DNA of 47,939 bases from Candidatus Zhuqueibacterota bacterium (GCA_029262035.1 JAJDAE010000219.1:1-47939), one strand, 5' to 3'; shown: positions 33,867-43,168, numbered from the stretch's first letter. Made by a program: numbers and translations. Notes: generated by a model from the letters alone, not told the origin.

Positions 33867-35355
33867 AAAAAATCTCGCGAAAAAAGCAGCAGTTGTTGTT
33901 ATATCCAGAGTCCTGACAACCATCATCGATCTGTTCATTGCGATTGCAATTGTACGCTTGCTCTCAAAAGGTGATTTCGCGGTTATCAGCTATTTGCTGA
34001 TGACATATCAGGCCGGCCGTTATATCGCACAATTCGGTTTCCCTGACAGTATTTTTTATTTTTTCGAACATATTTCTGAAGACTCACGCCGCGCTTTCGC
34101 TTACCAAACGTGTAGCATTCTTTTGGTGACCGGCCTGATTGCAGGCGCTGTAATTTTCGGATTCAAATATTTTGTTGCTGGAGTATTAAGCGCGGAGTGG
34201 ACTTTACAACAAGTCGGCGCAGTCCAGGAGTTTTTGCCTTATATGGCCGCTATTGCAATTCTTGAAATTCCCACCTGGCCGGTAAACAATATTCTGCTCG
34301 CATTGGATCGCCAAAAGCAAGCTGCCTGGTATCAATTGCTGATGAGCCTGTTTACATTTCTCAGCTTAGTCGTGCCACTGGCATTGGGCTATTCATTAAA
34401 AATCGCGCTTACAGCTATGCTTGTTTATGCAGCGACCAGATTTGTTATTTCAATCATCTGGGCAAACATGGCCCTGCCGCATAATGGTGAACCGCTTGAA
34501 AAAGGAACTTTGAGAAAGCAAGTCGCTTTTTCACTGCCGCTGGGGGCTTCTTTATTGGTCAACCGGTTAAATAAATATGTCGATAAATTTGTGGTTTCAG
34601 CATTACTGCCGGCGGCAGCTTTGGCGGACTACAATGTTGGCGCTCAGGAAATCCCGGTCATAACCGTAATCCCTTATGCCCTGGGCTCGGTTTTAATCAG
34701 CCGGTATGTGCGTTTTGTAAAAGATGAAAACCAAACCGATCTGCTTGCTCTCTGGCATAAAGGCATTCAAAAAGTAAGTCTGATTGTATTGCCATTGATG
34801 GTTATGTTTATAACAGTTGCCGAAGACTTTGTGACTTTATTGTTTGGGGAAAATTATATTGGTGCTGTGGTGCCTTTTCAAATTTACTCGCTCATTCTTC
34901 TGCAGCGCGTGGCCTCTTATTCCAGTATCTTACAAGCGCATGATGACAGCAAAGGTGTTGCGAAAATAGCCGTTCTACTGCTCACGGCAAATTGTATTTT
35001 AAGCGTGCCGTTTACAAAGCTCTGGGGAATTGGCGGAGCGGCCGCTTCAACCTTAACTGCAAATGCATTTGTTTGGATTTATATTCTAAAAAGAATCAGC
35101 AAACATCTTAAAATTTCCTTCTTTCAGGTCATTCCTTTTAAGTTTTATTTAAGTATTTTAATGAATTCAATATTGAGCGGCGTGCTGACGTATTTTATTA
35201 GAACAGGATTTCTTGAAACATTTTCACGCTCTTTGGCTTTAATAATAAGTGTGATTACTTTTTTTGTGATTTTTGCGACCTTTGCAACGCTAACGGGTAC
35301 TTTGAATAAAGATGATTGGAAGCAGCTAAGAAATTGGACAATTCTAAAATTTTAA
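33859..35355 (+). CDS. Polysaccharide/lipid-linked glycan flippase (Wzx/MOP family)
   Basis: The GTG at 33859 gives 498 aa. About 12-14 hydrophobic helices span the sequence, with the family-type opening AVVVISRVLTTIIDLFIAIAIVRLLSKGDFAVISYLL and the middle LPLGASLLVNRLNKYVDKFVVSALLP, which match the polysaccharide-biosynthesis branch of the MOP superfamily. It flips undecaprenyl-linked oligosaccharides from the inner to the outer leaflet. No Wzy polymerase or Wza/Wzc genes appear in the window, so the product may be short or completed elsewhere. It overlaps the upstream glycosyltransferase by 8 bases. Confidence 0.9.
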   Translation: MAEKNLAKKAAVVVISRVLTTIIDLFIAIAIVRLLSKGDFAVISYLLMTYQAGRYIAQFGFPDSIFYFFEHISEDSRRAFAYQTCSILLVTGLIAGAVIFGFKYFVAGVLSAEWTLQQVGAVQEFLPYMAAIAILEIPTWPVNNILLALDRQKQAAWYQLLMSLFTFLSLVVPLALGYSLKIALTAMLVYAATRFVISIIWANMALPHNGEPLEKGTLRKQVAFSLPLGASLLVNRLNKYVDKFVVSALLPAAALADYNVGAQEIPVITVIPYALGSVLISRYVRFVKDENQTDLLALWHKGIQKVSLIVLPLMVMFITVAEDFVTLLFGENYIGAVVPFQIYSLILLQRVASYSSILQAHDDSKGVAKIAVLLLTANCILSVPFTKLWGIGGAAASTLTANAFVWIYILKRISKHLKISFFQVIPFKFYLSILMNSILSGVLTYFIRTGFLETFSRSLALIISVITFFVIFATFATLTGTLNKDDWKQLRNWTILKF

Positions 35356-35364
35356 AGGCTTCGG

Positions 35365-36126
35365 ATGAAATTAATTAAAATAGTGCTGTTCATAATTTGC
35401 CCGGGCATGCTTTGCTGTGAAAATGTCTTTGCACAGAATGATAAATATAAAGAGTTTGTTTTCCTGCAAAATGGCGATCTTCTCCTTGAGGATTTTCAGA
35501 ATGAAGAAGTCGGTAACTTGCCCGAGTACTGGTTTAACCGCGATGCCAAAAGGAAGCCCAAATACTACAAAGAAAAAGATAAAAAGAAGTATATGTACAG
35601 TATTCAGACCGAGGGAGAAAACAAATTTTTACGCTATGATGGCTGGGATGGCAAACACATGAATTTGCCCTTGAAAGTCAGCAAAAAAATAAGCCTTAAA
35701 GAGCATCCCGTTTTGTCCTGGAAATGGCGCGCTTTTAAGTTGCCTGAAAACGGGAATGAAGATAAAAAGAAAAAAAATGATGTTGCCTTGAGTGTGTATG
35801 TTGTTTTCAAAGTAGTCGGGTTTTTCAAACTGCCAAAGTCGATACGCTACACCTGGAGCACAACGCTTCCCAAAGGTAAGGTCCTGTCCAAGTTCGGCAA
35901 TCGCCAAAAAATTGTGGTGCTTGAATCCGGAGAAGAAAACCTGGGTGAGTGGCTTACTGTTGAGCGCAACTTAGTGGAAGATTACAAAACTTATTTTGGG
36001 GGAGAGCCTCCCGCTCGGCCTCTTGGGTTATTAATTCTAAGCGATGCGGATAATACAAAAGATTCTGCTAAAGGCGATTATGATGATTTTATTTTGAAAC
36101 GGGTGATGCAGGTGAGTCGGGAGTAA
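35365..36126 (+). CDS. DUF3047 exported protein
   Basis: The 253-aa protein has a signal peptide (IVLFIICPGMLCCENVFAQ) and the DUF3047 pattern: LEDFQNEEVGNLPEYWF near the start, HPVLSWKWRAFKLPE in the centre, a YTWSTTLPKG segment, and DADNTKDSAKGDYDDFILKR at the end, an acidic patch resembling a calcium or sugar site. The family is secreted or periplasmic with a carbohydrate-binding-like beta sandwich, but its biochemical role is unknown. It lies 9 bp after the flippase and closes the glycan operon, so it may handle the exported polymer. Confidence 0.85.
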   Translation: MKLIKIVLFIICPGMLCCENVFAQNDKYKEFVFLQNGDLLLEDFQNEEVGNLPEYWFNRDAKRKPKYYKEKDKKKYMYSIQTEGENKFLRYDGWDGKHMNLPLKVSKKISLKEHPVLSWKWRAFKLPENGNEDKKKKNDVALSVYVVFKVVGFFKLPKSIRYTWSTTLPKGKVLSKFGNRQKIVVLESGEENLGEWLTVERNLVEDYKTYFGGEPPARPLGLLILSDADNTKDSAKGDYDDFILKRVMQVSRE

Positions 36127-36507
36127 TTACCTGAAGTAGTGGGGGAATGGAAAGATGTCTGCGTCCGTCCCAACGTCTACTTTCAAAACATTATTATCAA
36201 GTGTATCCAGCCCGAGTACCCCGATTCGTCCTCAGCGATACCAAGTATGTGTGCTGTGATATTCCCTAAATGGCCGTGCTCTATCCAGCGACCGTTTTTC
36301 CAACTTCAACATAGCAAACCTTCTATCTAAGTAAACCCTCAGTCACGGGTAAAAAGGGGAAGAAAGTGGTTTACCTATCTAACCCAACGTAGAGTCGTTT
36401 TGTACCGCCTCACCAGTGATTTTTTAAAATTAATTTGAGAATCAGCAACAATTTACATGAGAGATTGTCTAATGGAATAATAATCTAAAAAACCGAAGGA
36501 CCATCTC
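36127..36507. promoter_or_regulatory. Intergenic region ahead of the permease
   Basis: This 381-bp gap holds no convincing gene; a 63-aa plus-strand frame at 36139 is composed of unlikely residues and lacks a ribosome binding site. A perfect 7-bp inverted repeat GTAAACC / GGTTTAC spans 36331-36374. The 3' end is AT-rich with a run TTGAGAATCAGCAACAATTTACA that may contain the permease promoter. GAAGGA precedes its ATG. Confidence 0.4.
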
Positions 36508-38910
36508 ATGATAGCTTATTATCTGAAAATTGCATTGCGTAATCTTTTCAAACATAAAGGTTTCTCCTTTATAAGTATTGTTGGATTGGCTGTGAGTATA
36601 TCGGTCTGTTTACTCATCATTGTCTTTGTCAAACACCAATTGAGTTATGATCGTGCTCACAAAAACAGTGCTCGCATCTACCACATTTACTCAGATTACA
36701 AAGCAGCCATTAATACCTCGAGCCAGCTTTATGCGACCTCACCGGCAAGCCTTGGCCAAATATTGCAGGCTGAGTTGCCCGGCGTAGAAAATTTCATCAC
36801 TTTAAATTTTTTTGACGGCCAGGTGCAAGATGGAGAGAATCAAGTTGACCTTCACGGATTCTACACCTCTGATGCCTTTTTTGAAATTTTAAATTTCAAG
36901 CTTTTATCTGGAAACCCAACCACTGCACTACAACAACCGAATACAATTGTACTAACAGAAGCTACGGCCGAGCGTTTGTTTGGAGAAAAAGATCCAGTGG
37001 GAGCAACCATAAGCATTATCGAACAAGGCGAGTTTTTAGTAACTGGCGTGGTCGCCAAAGCAAATCAACCCACTGTTTTTGAATTTGAGGCACTGGTATC
37101 TCTCGCCACATTGCAGTCAGACAAAAAGTCGACCAACCAACTTCAACCATGGGACAAAACCGTACGTCAGTTTTACAATTTTGTGTTACTAAAAAAGGGC
37201 GCACAGATAGAAAATATAACTATGCAATTGCACGAAATCATTAATCGTCATTTCCCCGGTGATCAGGGATCGTATTTGGTGGCATTACATATGCAAACCC
37301 TAACTTCGATTGCGATGGGGCAGATAATGGATAACCAGATTAAATTTATATTGCCACCAGTTGTGCTATATATCCTCTCAGGATTAGCGTTGATTATCTT
37401 AATTGCCGCATGTTTCAATTATGTGAGTTTGTCGGTTGCGCGTGCCTTAAATCGTGCCAGAGAAGTAGGTGTTCGCAAAGTAGTGGGAGCACACCGTCGG
37501 CAAATCCTAATTCAATTCCTTGTGGAAGCCATCTGTGTTTCTATGTTTGCACTCTTAATTGCACAGCTCTTCCTTGTATTTCTTGTAGATGGTTTTAATA
37601 ATCTAACTCCAATTCAAGTCACTCAGGCACAAATAACTCCCGATTTTGGTGATATAAACTTATACTTGCTTTTTATGGTCTTCAGTCTTGTGGTCGGTGT
37701 TTTGTCAGGTTTGTATCCAGCGTTTTACCTTTCAGGATTTCTTCCCACTGTTGTTTTGAAAGGTATTGGCAAGATTAAGGGGAGGGGCTATACGATACGA
37801 AAAATGCTCATTGTAATTCAGTTCTCACTTTCGCTCTTGTTCATTATCAGCACGCTGTTACTTTACCAGCAGTCCCAACATGTTCGCCGCACAGATTATG
37901 GCTTTAATGAGAAAAATATAATTAATGTCAAGCTTGGTGAGTTACCGTATGAAATTTTGCGTTCTGAATTATTGCAGTATCCGGGTATAAAGAACGTTTC
38001 GGCGGTTTCAATTCTTACGGGTGAGGGTGGCCGCAATGATACTTGGATGAAATCAGATGAAATCATCGAACCCGAAAAAGGCTACAGCCTGTGGATAGAT
38101 GAACACTTCATCGATAACCTGGAAATCCCATTAGTTGCCGGACAGGGTTTTAAAGAAAATCATAGCAAGGAAGTTGAAAGCTTTGTTTTACTTAACGAAA
38201 CTGCTGTTAGTAGGTTACAATTGGGAGCACCAGTAGACGCAATCGGTAAGAACATTACTATAGACGATAATGTCAATGTGCAAGTTATAGGGATTGTGAA
38301 GGATTTTCGTTTTTTCTCGGCGCTGGCTGCAATCGACCCGCTGGTATTGCGGCTGAACTCATCGAACTTAAGTCACGTAAACATTCGTTTTGAGCCAAAT
38401 GATTTTGCCGGGGTGGAAGCTCATTTGCAAACGACCTGGAAAAAAATTAACCCGGCGGAACCATTGGTTTTCAAGCTTTATGAAGACTACCTGGGAAACG
38501 CTTTGGAATTGCGGGTACTCAAAGATTTTATGCATATTATTGGCTTAGCTGCCACATTTGCAATTTTGATTGCATGTCTCGGGTTACTTGGTATGGCCTG
38601 CAATATGGTGCAAACCCGGCTCAGAGAGATTGGGTTGCGTAAGGTACTCGGTGCAACAATGACTGAAATCATTCTTGTGCTTTCCAAATCATTTGTAAAA
38701 TTGATTATCTTGTCTGTTCTGATTGCAGGACCGCTGACTTGGTTTGTCAACAAGCAGTGGTTGCAACTACTTGGTAATCGGATTGAACTGGCACCTCCTG
38801 TTTTTATTTTGGGGGTAGCTCTGCTTTTGGTAATTGCTCTATTGACGATTGGCTCACAAACGGTACGCGCCGCATTCACCAATCCAACAGAGATTTTAAA
38901 GAACGAGTGA
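36508..38910 (+). CDS. MacB/FtsX-type ABC transporter permease, stand-alone
   Basis: The 800-aa permease consists of two FtsX-type modules. Each has a membrane helix, a periplasmic MacB-core-like domain (HQLSYDRAHKNSARIYHIYSDY in the first) and three more helices with the conserved RAREVGVRKVVGAHRRQI and RLREIGLRKVLGATMTEI cytoplasmic segments. No ATPase gene lies beside it in this window, so the partner nucleotide-binding subunit is encoded elsewhere or is shared. Family members couple ATP hydrolysis in the cytoplasm to mechanical work in the periplasm, often peptide or lipid export. FCB-group genomes carry many such orphan paralogues. Confidence 0.93.
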   Translation: MIAYYLKIALRNLFKHKGFSFISIVGLAVSISVCLLIIVFVKHQLSYDRAHKNSARIYHIYSDYKAAINTSSQLYATSPASLGQILQAELPGVENFITLNFFDGQVQDGENQVDLHGFYTSDAFFEILNFKLLSGNPTTALQQPNTIVLTEATAERLFGEKDPVGATISIIEQGEFLVTGVVAKANQPTVFEFEALVSLATLQSDKKSTNQLQPWDKTVRQFYNFVLLKKGAQIENITMQLHEIINRHFPGDQGSYLVALHMQTLTSIAMGQIMDNQIKFILPPVVLYILSGLALIILIAACFNYVSLSVARALNRAREVGVRKVVGAHRRQILIQFLVEAICVSMFALLIAQLFLVFLVDGFNNLTPIQVTQAQITPDFGDINLYLLFMVFSLVVGVLSGLYPAFYLSGFLPTVVLKGIGKIKGRGYTIRKMLIVIQFSLSLLFIISTLLLYQQSQHVRRTDYGFNEKNIINVKLGELPYEILRSELLQYPGIKNVSAVSILTGEGGRNDTWMKSDEIIEPEKGYSLWIDEHFIDNLEIPLVAGQGFKENHSKEVESFVLLNETAVSRLQLGAPVDAIGKNITIDDNVNVQVIGIVKDFRFFSALAAIDPLVLRLNSSNLSHVNIRFEPNDFAGVEAHLQTTWKKINPAEPLVFKLYEDYLGNALELRVLKDFMHIIGLAATFAILIACLGLLGMACNMVQTRLREIGLRKVLGATMTEIILVLSKSFVKLIILSVLIAGPLTWFVNKQWLQLLGNRIELAPPVFILGVALLLVIALLTIGSQTVRAAFTNPTEILKNE

Positions 38911-39057
38911 TGGCTTAATTAGTGGAGCCTCTAACCTTGCTTGTTACACCTGCGTTTGAGGGAAAGATAGCACAACGCACCGTGACGATGTTGCTCAGCG
39001 CAGTTTTTTTGATTTAATCTCAATGATCTTTGAATACTGTCATTCATGAAAGGTATT

Positions 39058-41004
39058 TCATCTTACAACAAATACCTGACTCTCAATCAAATCCCCATGC
39101 TGAGAATTTCCCTTATCTCCAATAAAATCCCACTTCCACCGCTGCACTTCCATTTTTACAATTTTCTGATCTGTGGTAGCTTTTTTGTTCCACTCTTCAG
39201 CACAAGCTTGGAGAAAAAGGTTGCATCGTTCCTGTTTTCTCTCATCAAAGGCCATTTTTAAAATACGTCGATAACGGCTATCAGACATTGCTTCGATGCT
39301 CTGCTCTATAGGCGCGCGTATGACTTCCCCTGATACGAGATGAGCCTTTACCAATTCATATTGAACGATGTTGTGCCGGAACTTAGAAAACATTTGCATG
39401 GCGGTAAGCGGGTAAAATTCAATACGAAAAACCCAGCAGAGCGATAAAATCGCCAGAATGGCTATACTCAATTGGGGGGAATTTGCAAAACGAGATGAGG
39501 TGGGTGCTTTCGCTGGATTGGCTTTCGAAGTCTCCGGAGATGATTTTTTCTCAAAATATAAAACAAGTGAATTGCTGAGAGATTTTACATTGGAAATTAT
39601 ATAAAGCACTGGTGCGGAAAACCATAGTGCGGGAAGAACCCATGTAATTTCCATTAAAGCCTTGGCTCCCGATGAAACCTTTTTTCCCTGAATCACACAA
39701 GGCAATACCGTATCAGTGGTTTGTAAATTTTTTGGCAATTCGGTAGAAAAAATTATTCGTTCGAACAAATCCATGCTCTTGAGAATTAAAATCATTCTTT
39801 GCCAGAGGTTGTTCTGCACGTCATAAATCAGCGTCAATCTTCTGTATTTTTTATTAAGAAGTTTCCCAAAGAATTTTCTGATTTTGGTAAAATCCCAATA
39901 AACAACCTGCAGAATAATCAGATCAAAAAAGAGAATGTTCTGCAAATATAAAATCCCGATGTGCATCAATAACATCGCGCCCGGAAAAATGATACGTGCC
40001 ATTGCAGAGAACAAAACGAAAATGTAAAGCGCCTCGCCCAGCAATGCGACCAATGCCATAGCTTCAACAATGAAATCGGGTGCGTTGATAAAAAGGAACG
40101 CAAGATCAAAATCAAATTCCATGGGACGCAGCGTGCTGTAAAACATAATGTGCTTGAAATTAATCGCATCCCACCAGAACCAACCGCCATTGCGCAATTT
40201 GCTGAGACCCGCGCCCACATATGGAATGGCTATGACCAGCCAAATGGCATAACGTGACCAGCCATAAATTGCAGCAGGTTTTTCATCGCCTGATGTACCT
40301 GAATTCCAAACTGTGCGTAATCGATCGAGCGACCAGCCATCTCCCGAGGGAGTCAGCGCTAGTACAAAGAGCACAAATACGGGGATAAGACCTGTGTGGT
40401 AGAACCATGCGTACTGCCTGAAAATCCCGGCAAACACCAGATAAAATAATGCGGCAAATGGCAGCACTTTACGGGTGCAAAGTCCAATCATTCCCAGAAA
40501 AAGCAGTACTCCTGTGAGTACTTGAAAAATGAGCAGCAACGTAGGACTGGCAACAAAATATTCGAAACCAATCGGGAGTGCGTAAAATAAATTCATCACG
40601 CCAAGCGGTTTGATAAGTTCCCTCGGGATGGCAGCGCTGCTGGGCAGATTTTCCCACAAGACATTGAGCAACAGGATGAAACAGGTAAGCATTCGGATAG
40701 CGCCCAGAGTACCGGGTGTTGTATTTCCAAGCACCTTCCGCGCAAATGTTTCCTTATTTAGAAAATGCGAAAAACCCAAAAAAACTAAAAGCGACAAGGT
40801 ACCAAAAGTAGCCATGTCGTGCCACTGTGTCTGCAAAAAAGTCAGCGTTACGTGGGAATGCTTCGCAATTATACTTTGCAGAAAAGGAGGATGTACTTCA
40901 AAAATAGTTTTGAGGAGTTTTGGGATACCTGCAAAAGCAATAATGAGCCAGCCCAGGATTAGCCCGGTCTTTGTAAGTACTTTTTGAGTAAAACGGGACG
41001 GCAT
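39058..41004 (-). CDS. HTTM-domain membrane protein fused to a DCC-like and a YPMFS-type domain
   Basis: This 648-aa protein appears tripartite. Residues about 95-375 are a multi-helix membrane domain with HTTM (vitamin K-dependent carboxylase-like) features: FRQYAWFYHTGLIPVFVLFV, VGAGLSKLRNGGWFWWDA and LLMHIGILYLQNILFFDLI. Residues about 388-485 (LTLIYDVQNNLW onward, then GKKVSSGAKALMEI) resemble a DCC domain, but the Cys-x-x-Cys positions are Asn and Trp. Residues about 512-648 form one more membrane helix and a soluble region beginning EFYPLTAMQMFSKF, similar to the small protein at 42656. Function is unknown; bacterial HTTM proteins have not been shown to carboxylate. It is the last gene of a tight four-gene operon. 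Confidence 0.75.
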   Translation of the reverse strand: MPSRFTQKVLTKTGLILGWLIIAFAGIPKLLKTIFEVHPPFLQSIIAKHSHVTLTFLQTQWHDMATFGTLSLLVFLGFSHFLNKETFARKVLGNTTPGTLGAIRMLTCFILLLNVLWENLPSSAAIPRELIKPLGVMNLFYALPIGFEYFVASPTLLLIFQVLTGVLLFLGMIGLCTRKVLPFAALFYLVFAGIFRQYAWFYHTGLIPVFVLFVLALTPSGDGWSLDRLRTVWNSGTSGDEKPAAIYGWSRYAIWLVIAIPYVGAGLSKLRNGGWFWWDAINFKHIMFYSTLRPMEFDFDLAFLFINAPDFIVEAMALVALLGEALYIFVLFSAMARIIFPGAMLLMHIGILYLQNILFFDLIILQVVYWDFTKIRKFFGKLLNKKYRRLTLIYDVQNNLWQRMILILKSMDLFERIIFSTELPKNLQTTDTVLPCVIQGKKVSSGAKALMEITWVLPALWFSAPVLYIISNVKSLSNSLVLYFEKKSSPETSKANPAKAPTSSRFANSPQLSIAILAILSLCWVFRIEFYPLTAMQMFSKFRHNIVQYELVKAHLVSGEVIRAPIEQSIEAMSDSRYRRILKMAFDERKQERCNLFLQACAEEWNKKATTDQKIVKMEVQRWKWDFIGDKGNSQHGDLIESQVFVVR

Positions 41005-41009
41005 AGTTT

Positions 41010-41759
41010 TTAAGACTTTTGCAATACTACCTGAAGGTGTGAGCCCTGGCCTTCTTTTACAAAATTAAAGTAGCGGTTGTGCAGGCCAAACAGGAGTTTT
41101 TTGGTTAGGCCAAAATTCAGGTTTATGCGTTGATTAGTCAGTAGAAATTTGATGAAATCGTAAAAAATATTGGTCTTATACACCATGAAATATTGCTCGC
41201 GCAAAGTGTATTTAGGAAAGTAATCCTGCAACATTTTTAAGGTGTAGTGTCGGTAATGTTTTTCAACCAGTGGAAATGCTGTCGATGGCACGGATATTAT
41301 CAGGATACCGTCTTTTTTCAATAGGCGATCAATATGTGAAATAAATGTGGGCAGAAAATCATCCGGTATGTGTTCGAATGTTTCAATCACGCTAATTAAC
41401 TTGGATTGCTTTTTGTGGGTCTGAATATCCTGCAGTTTGAATTTCAGGTTGGGCACGCCATGGGCGAATGCCTGCGCGAACTTTATCGGTTTTTCATCTA
41501 CGTCAATACCGAGCGCTTTGACTTTTGAGTTGACTTCTTCATCCCGCATGAGGTGGTTCAATAGAAAGCCATCGCCACAGCCGATATCCAGGACTTCATC
41601 AGCCGCATATTTTTTAACCAGTTCAATCGCATGTTTCATGTAACTGTGGTAATCCATGCCCCAGTCCAACGTTCGGGTGAACCGATCATTTTCCAAATCA
41701 ACAATGTAGTGATACGGAAACTGGTATTGGTCGGATTGAATGTCAAATTTTTTACTCAC
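41010..41759 (-). CDS. Class I SAM-dependent methyltransferase
   Basis: The 249-aa protein has a Rossmann-fold methyltransferase domain with motif I VLDIGCGDGFLLNHL (SAM binding), a following acidic residue in LGIDVDEKPIKFAQ, LISVIETFEHIPDDFLP as motif IV and DGILIISVPSTAFPLVEKHYRHY later. It resembles the UbiG/COQ5-like and small-molecule or glycan methyltransferases of the Methyltransf_11 group; the substrate cannot be read. It lies 5 bp before the HTTM fusion and 3 bp after the HTTM gene, so it belongs to their operon and may modify the same product. Confidence 0.9.
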   Translation of the reverse strand: MSKKFDIQSDQYQFPYHYIVDLENDRFTRTLDWGMDYHSYMKHAIELVKKYAADEVLDIGCGDGFLLNHLMRDEEVNSKVKALGIDVDEKPIKFAQAFAHGVPNLKFKLQDIQTHKKQSKLISVIETFEHIPDDFLPTFISHIDRLLKKDGILIISVPSTAFPLVEKHYRHYTLKMLQDYFPKYTLREQYFMVYKTNIFYDFIKFLLTNQRINLNFGLTKKLLFGLHNRYFNFVKEGQGSHLQVVLQKS

Positions 41760-41762
41760 GTG

Positions 41763-42659
41763 CTAAACTCCAAATCTTAGCCATTTATTCAGCGCCGGTT
41801 CTATTTTGTCCTGTGGTATAATCTTATCCAGCAATGTCGCCCACGGGAAACCAATTAAGATTACTTCATAAATGAAAACTGCGAAGAAAATATTCATGGT
41901 CAGGTGAATACCAATGTGCAAACAAATGGCGCCAACGGCTATAAATGGTCGGGTCTTTTTAAACCAGAACAGGAAGCCAAAAACTTCTGCCAGCCATCCG
42001 ATCAGCAAAATACCTGTGGCCGCCAGATGATTGGTAAAGGCCAGTTTTTGAAGCCAGTTCATTTCATAGCTACCGGTTTTAGAAAGATGGTCCGTGCCTT
42101 TTTCGGCAATCCAGAGCCAGAGGTGGCGGCCATCAACCCAGTGAATACCGGAGCCTATTATTTTGCACATCGCCGATGTGGTGTAACCAAAGCCAACAAA
42201 AAATAAAACAAATCCCAGCGTGAAACGGATTTGCTGTCTACGGTTTTGGAACAGTCCAACGCCGAGTGCAAACCCCATAAGCGCCATCCCGATAAAATTC
42301 GAGCTGTGCGCAATTTCACCAATACAAAAGCGGGTCGCATATTGAAAATGCAAAAGCAGCAAAGCGACAGCGTACAACCAGCGCGTGCCGACTCTAAAAT
42401 ACCCCAGAATACAAATAACCGTGATCAATGCTGCATTTACCAACGGCAGCGAATTGCCGAACATAAAGGACACATCAATATAATTTGCAACGCCAAGCGG
42501 CAGTACCACATCGCTGATGCGCAGAATATAAAAGCCCCACGACCAGGCAAGTTGGATGGTGTAAAAGATAACGAACAATTCAAACAACTTAAAAAAAATA
42601 ATTTCTCCCGCTGTTTCCTTTGTCTCGAAATCAAAAAGATTTTTTCTTAGAAAGTTCAC
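41763..42659 (-). CDS. HTTM-like multi-pass membrane protein
   Basis: This 298-aa protein has about six to seven hydrophobic helices. Features shared with HTTM/DoxX-like proteins include FGYTTSAMCKIIGSGIHWVDGRHLW (helix end with a polar turn) and the His-bearing CLHIGIHLTMNIFFAVFIYEVILIGFPW near the end. It overlaps the upstream 170-aa gene by 4 bases and is 3 bp from the methyltransferase. The 648-aa protein at the end of the operon looks like a fusion of this type of protein with others, so the two HTTM proteins may be paralogous subunits. Function unknown. Confidence 0.65.
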   Translation of the reverse strand: MNFLRKNLFDFETKETAGEIIFFKLFELFVIFYTIQLAWSWGFYILRISDVVLPLGVANYIDVSFMFGNSLPLVNAALITVICILGYFRVGTRWLYAVALLLLHFQYATRFCIGEIAHSSNFIGMALMGFALGVGLFQNRRQQIRFTLGFVLFFVGFGYTTSAMCKIIGSGIHWVDGRHLWLWIAEKGTDHLSKTGSYEMNWLQKLAFTNHLAATGILLIGWLAEVFGFLFWFKKTRPFIAVGAICLHIGIHLTMNIFFAVFIYEVILIGFPWATLLDKIIPQDKIEPALNKWLRFGV

Positions 42660-43168
42660 TGTTTTGCCTCTTTGTGGTATGCCTCAAGCGGCAGGTTTGG
42701 ATTTCTGAAAGATGAATCTTCGGCTAACAGCCAGAATGGCAGCGCCTCAATAACCACAGAGTCTTTCCCTTCAAGGTGGCCGCTGACTTTCATGGTCAGC
42801 CATTTGTTGCCTTTCAGGTTTTCTTCTTTGAACATGTTGCGCAAAGCCTGTACTCGCTTGGCATCCCATTCTTTGGTTTTGGACATAAAGTTGGAGTAGT
42901 CGATCTGATCGACGCCATACTCGGGCAGAACAACAGGTTTACCGGTGAGATTGTTGAAATCTGTGGTTTGCCAAACTAACGAATCTGGAACATTGGCGAC
43001 GTCTCTTACAAGCGCCCTCGTCCAGGTACGCCCGCCCCTGGAGAACATGGGGTAAATGCTAAACGGCCAGAATTCGCCAAGATGTGTGGCAACCAGTACC
43101 GCAAAAACCAACAGGGTGAATCCAATGGTTTTTAGCGGGTTGCGTTGATTTGTTTTTTCTTCAGTCAT
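42656..43168 (-). CDS. Membrane-anchored small protein related to the C-terminal domain of the HTTM fusion
   Basis: The 170-aa protein has one N-terminal helix (TIGFTLLVFAVLVATHLGEFWPF) and a soluble, mostly charged domain. Just after the helix it reads FSIYPMFSRGGRTWTRALVRDV, which parallels FYPLTAMQMFSKFRHNIVQYEL in the 648-aa HTTM fusion; both then contain a helical RYRRILKMAFDER / RVQALRNMFKEE-type segment. This suggests the same domain exists fused and free. No known enzyme motif. It starts the four-gene HTTM operon and overlaps the HTTM gene by 4 bases (ATGA). Confidence 0.7.
   Translation of the reverse strand: MTEEKTNQRNPLKTIGFTLLVFAVLVATHLGEFWPFSIYPMFSRGGRTWTRALVRDVANVPDSLVWQTTDFNNLTGKPVVLPEYGVDQIDYSNFMSKTKEWDAKRVQALRNMFKEENLKGNKWLTMKVSGHLEGKDSVVIEALPFWLLAEDSSFRNPNLPLEAYHKEAKQ

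Noticed and set aside
26000-36126. Glycan operon as a full capsule locus with its own polymerase.
   Set aside because: No Wzy, Wza or Wzc-like gene can be seen in the window.
36139-36330. 63-aa plus-strand open frame after DUF3047.
   Set aside because: No ribosome binding site and Pro/Ser/Ile-rich random-looking content.
39051-39077. 8-bp inverted repeat AGGTATTT/AAATACCT as terminator of the HTTM operon.
   Set aside because: It spans the stop codon and no U-tract follows on either strand.
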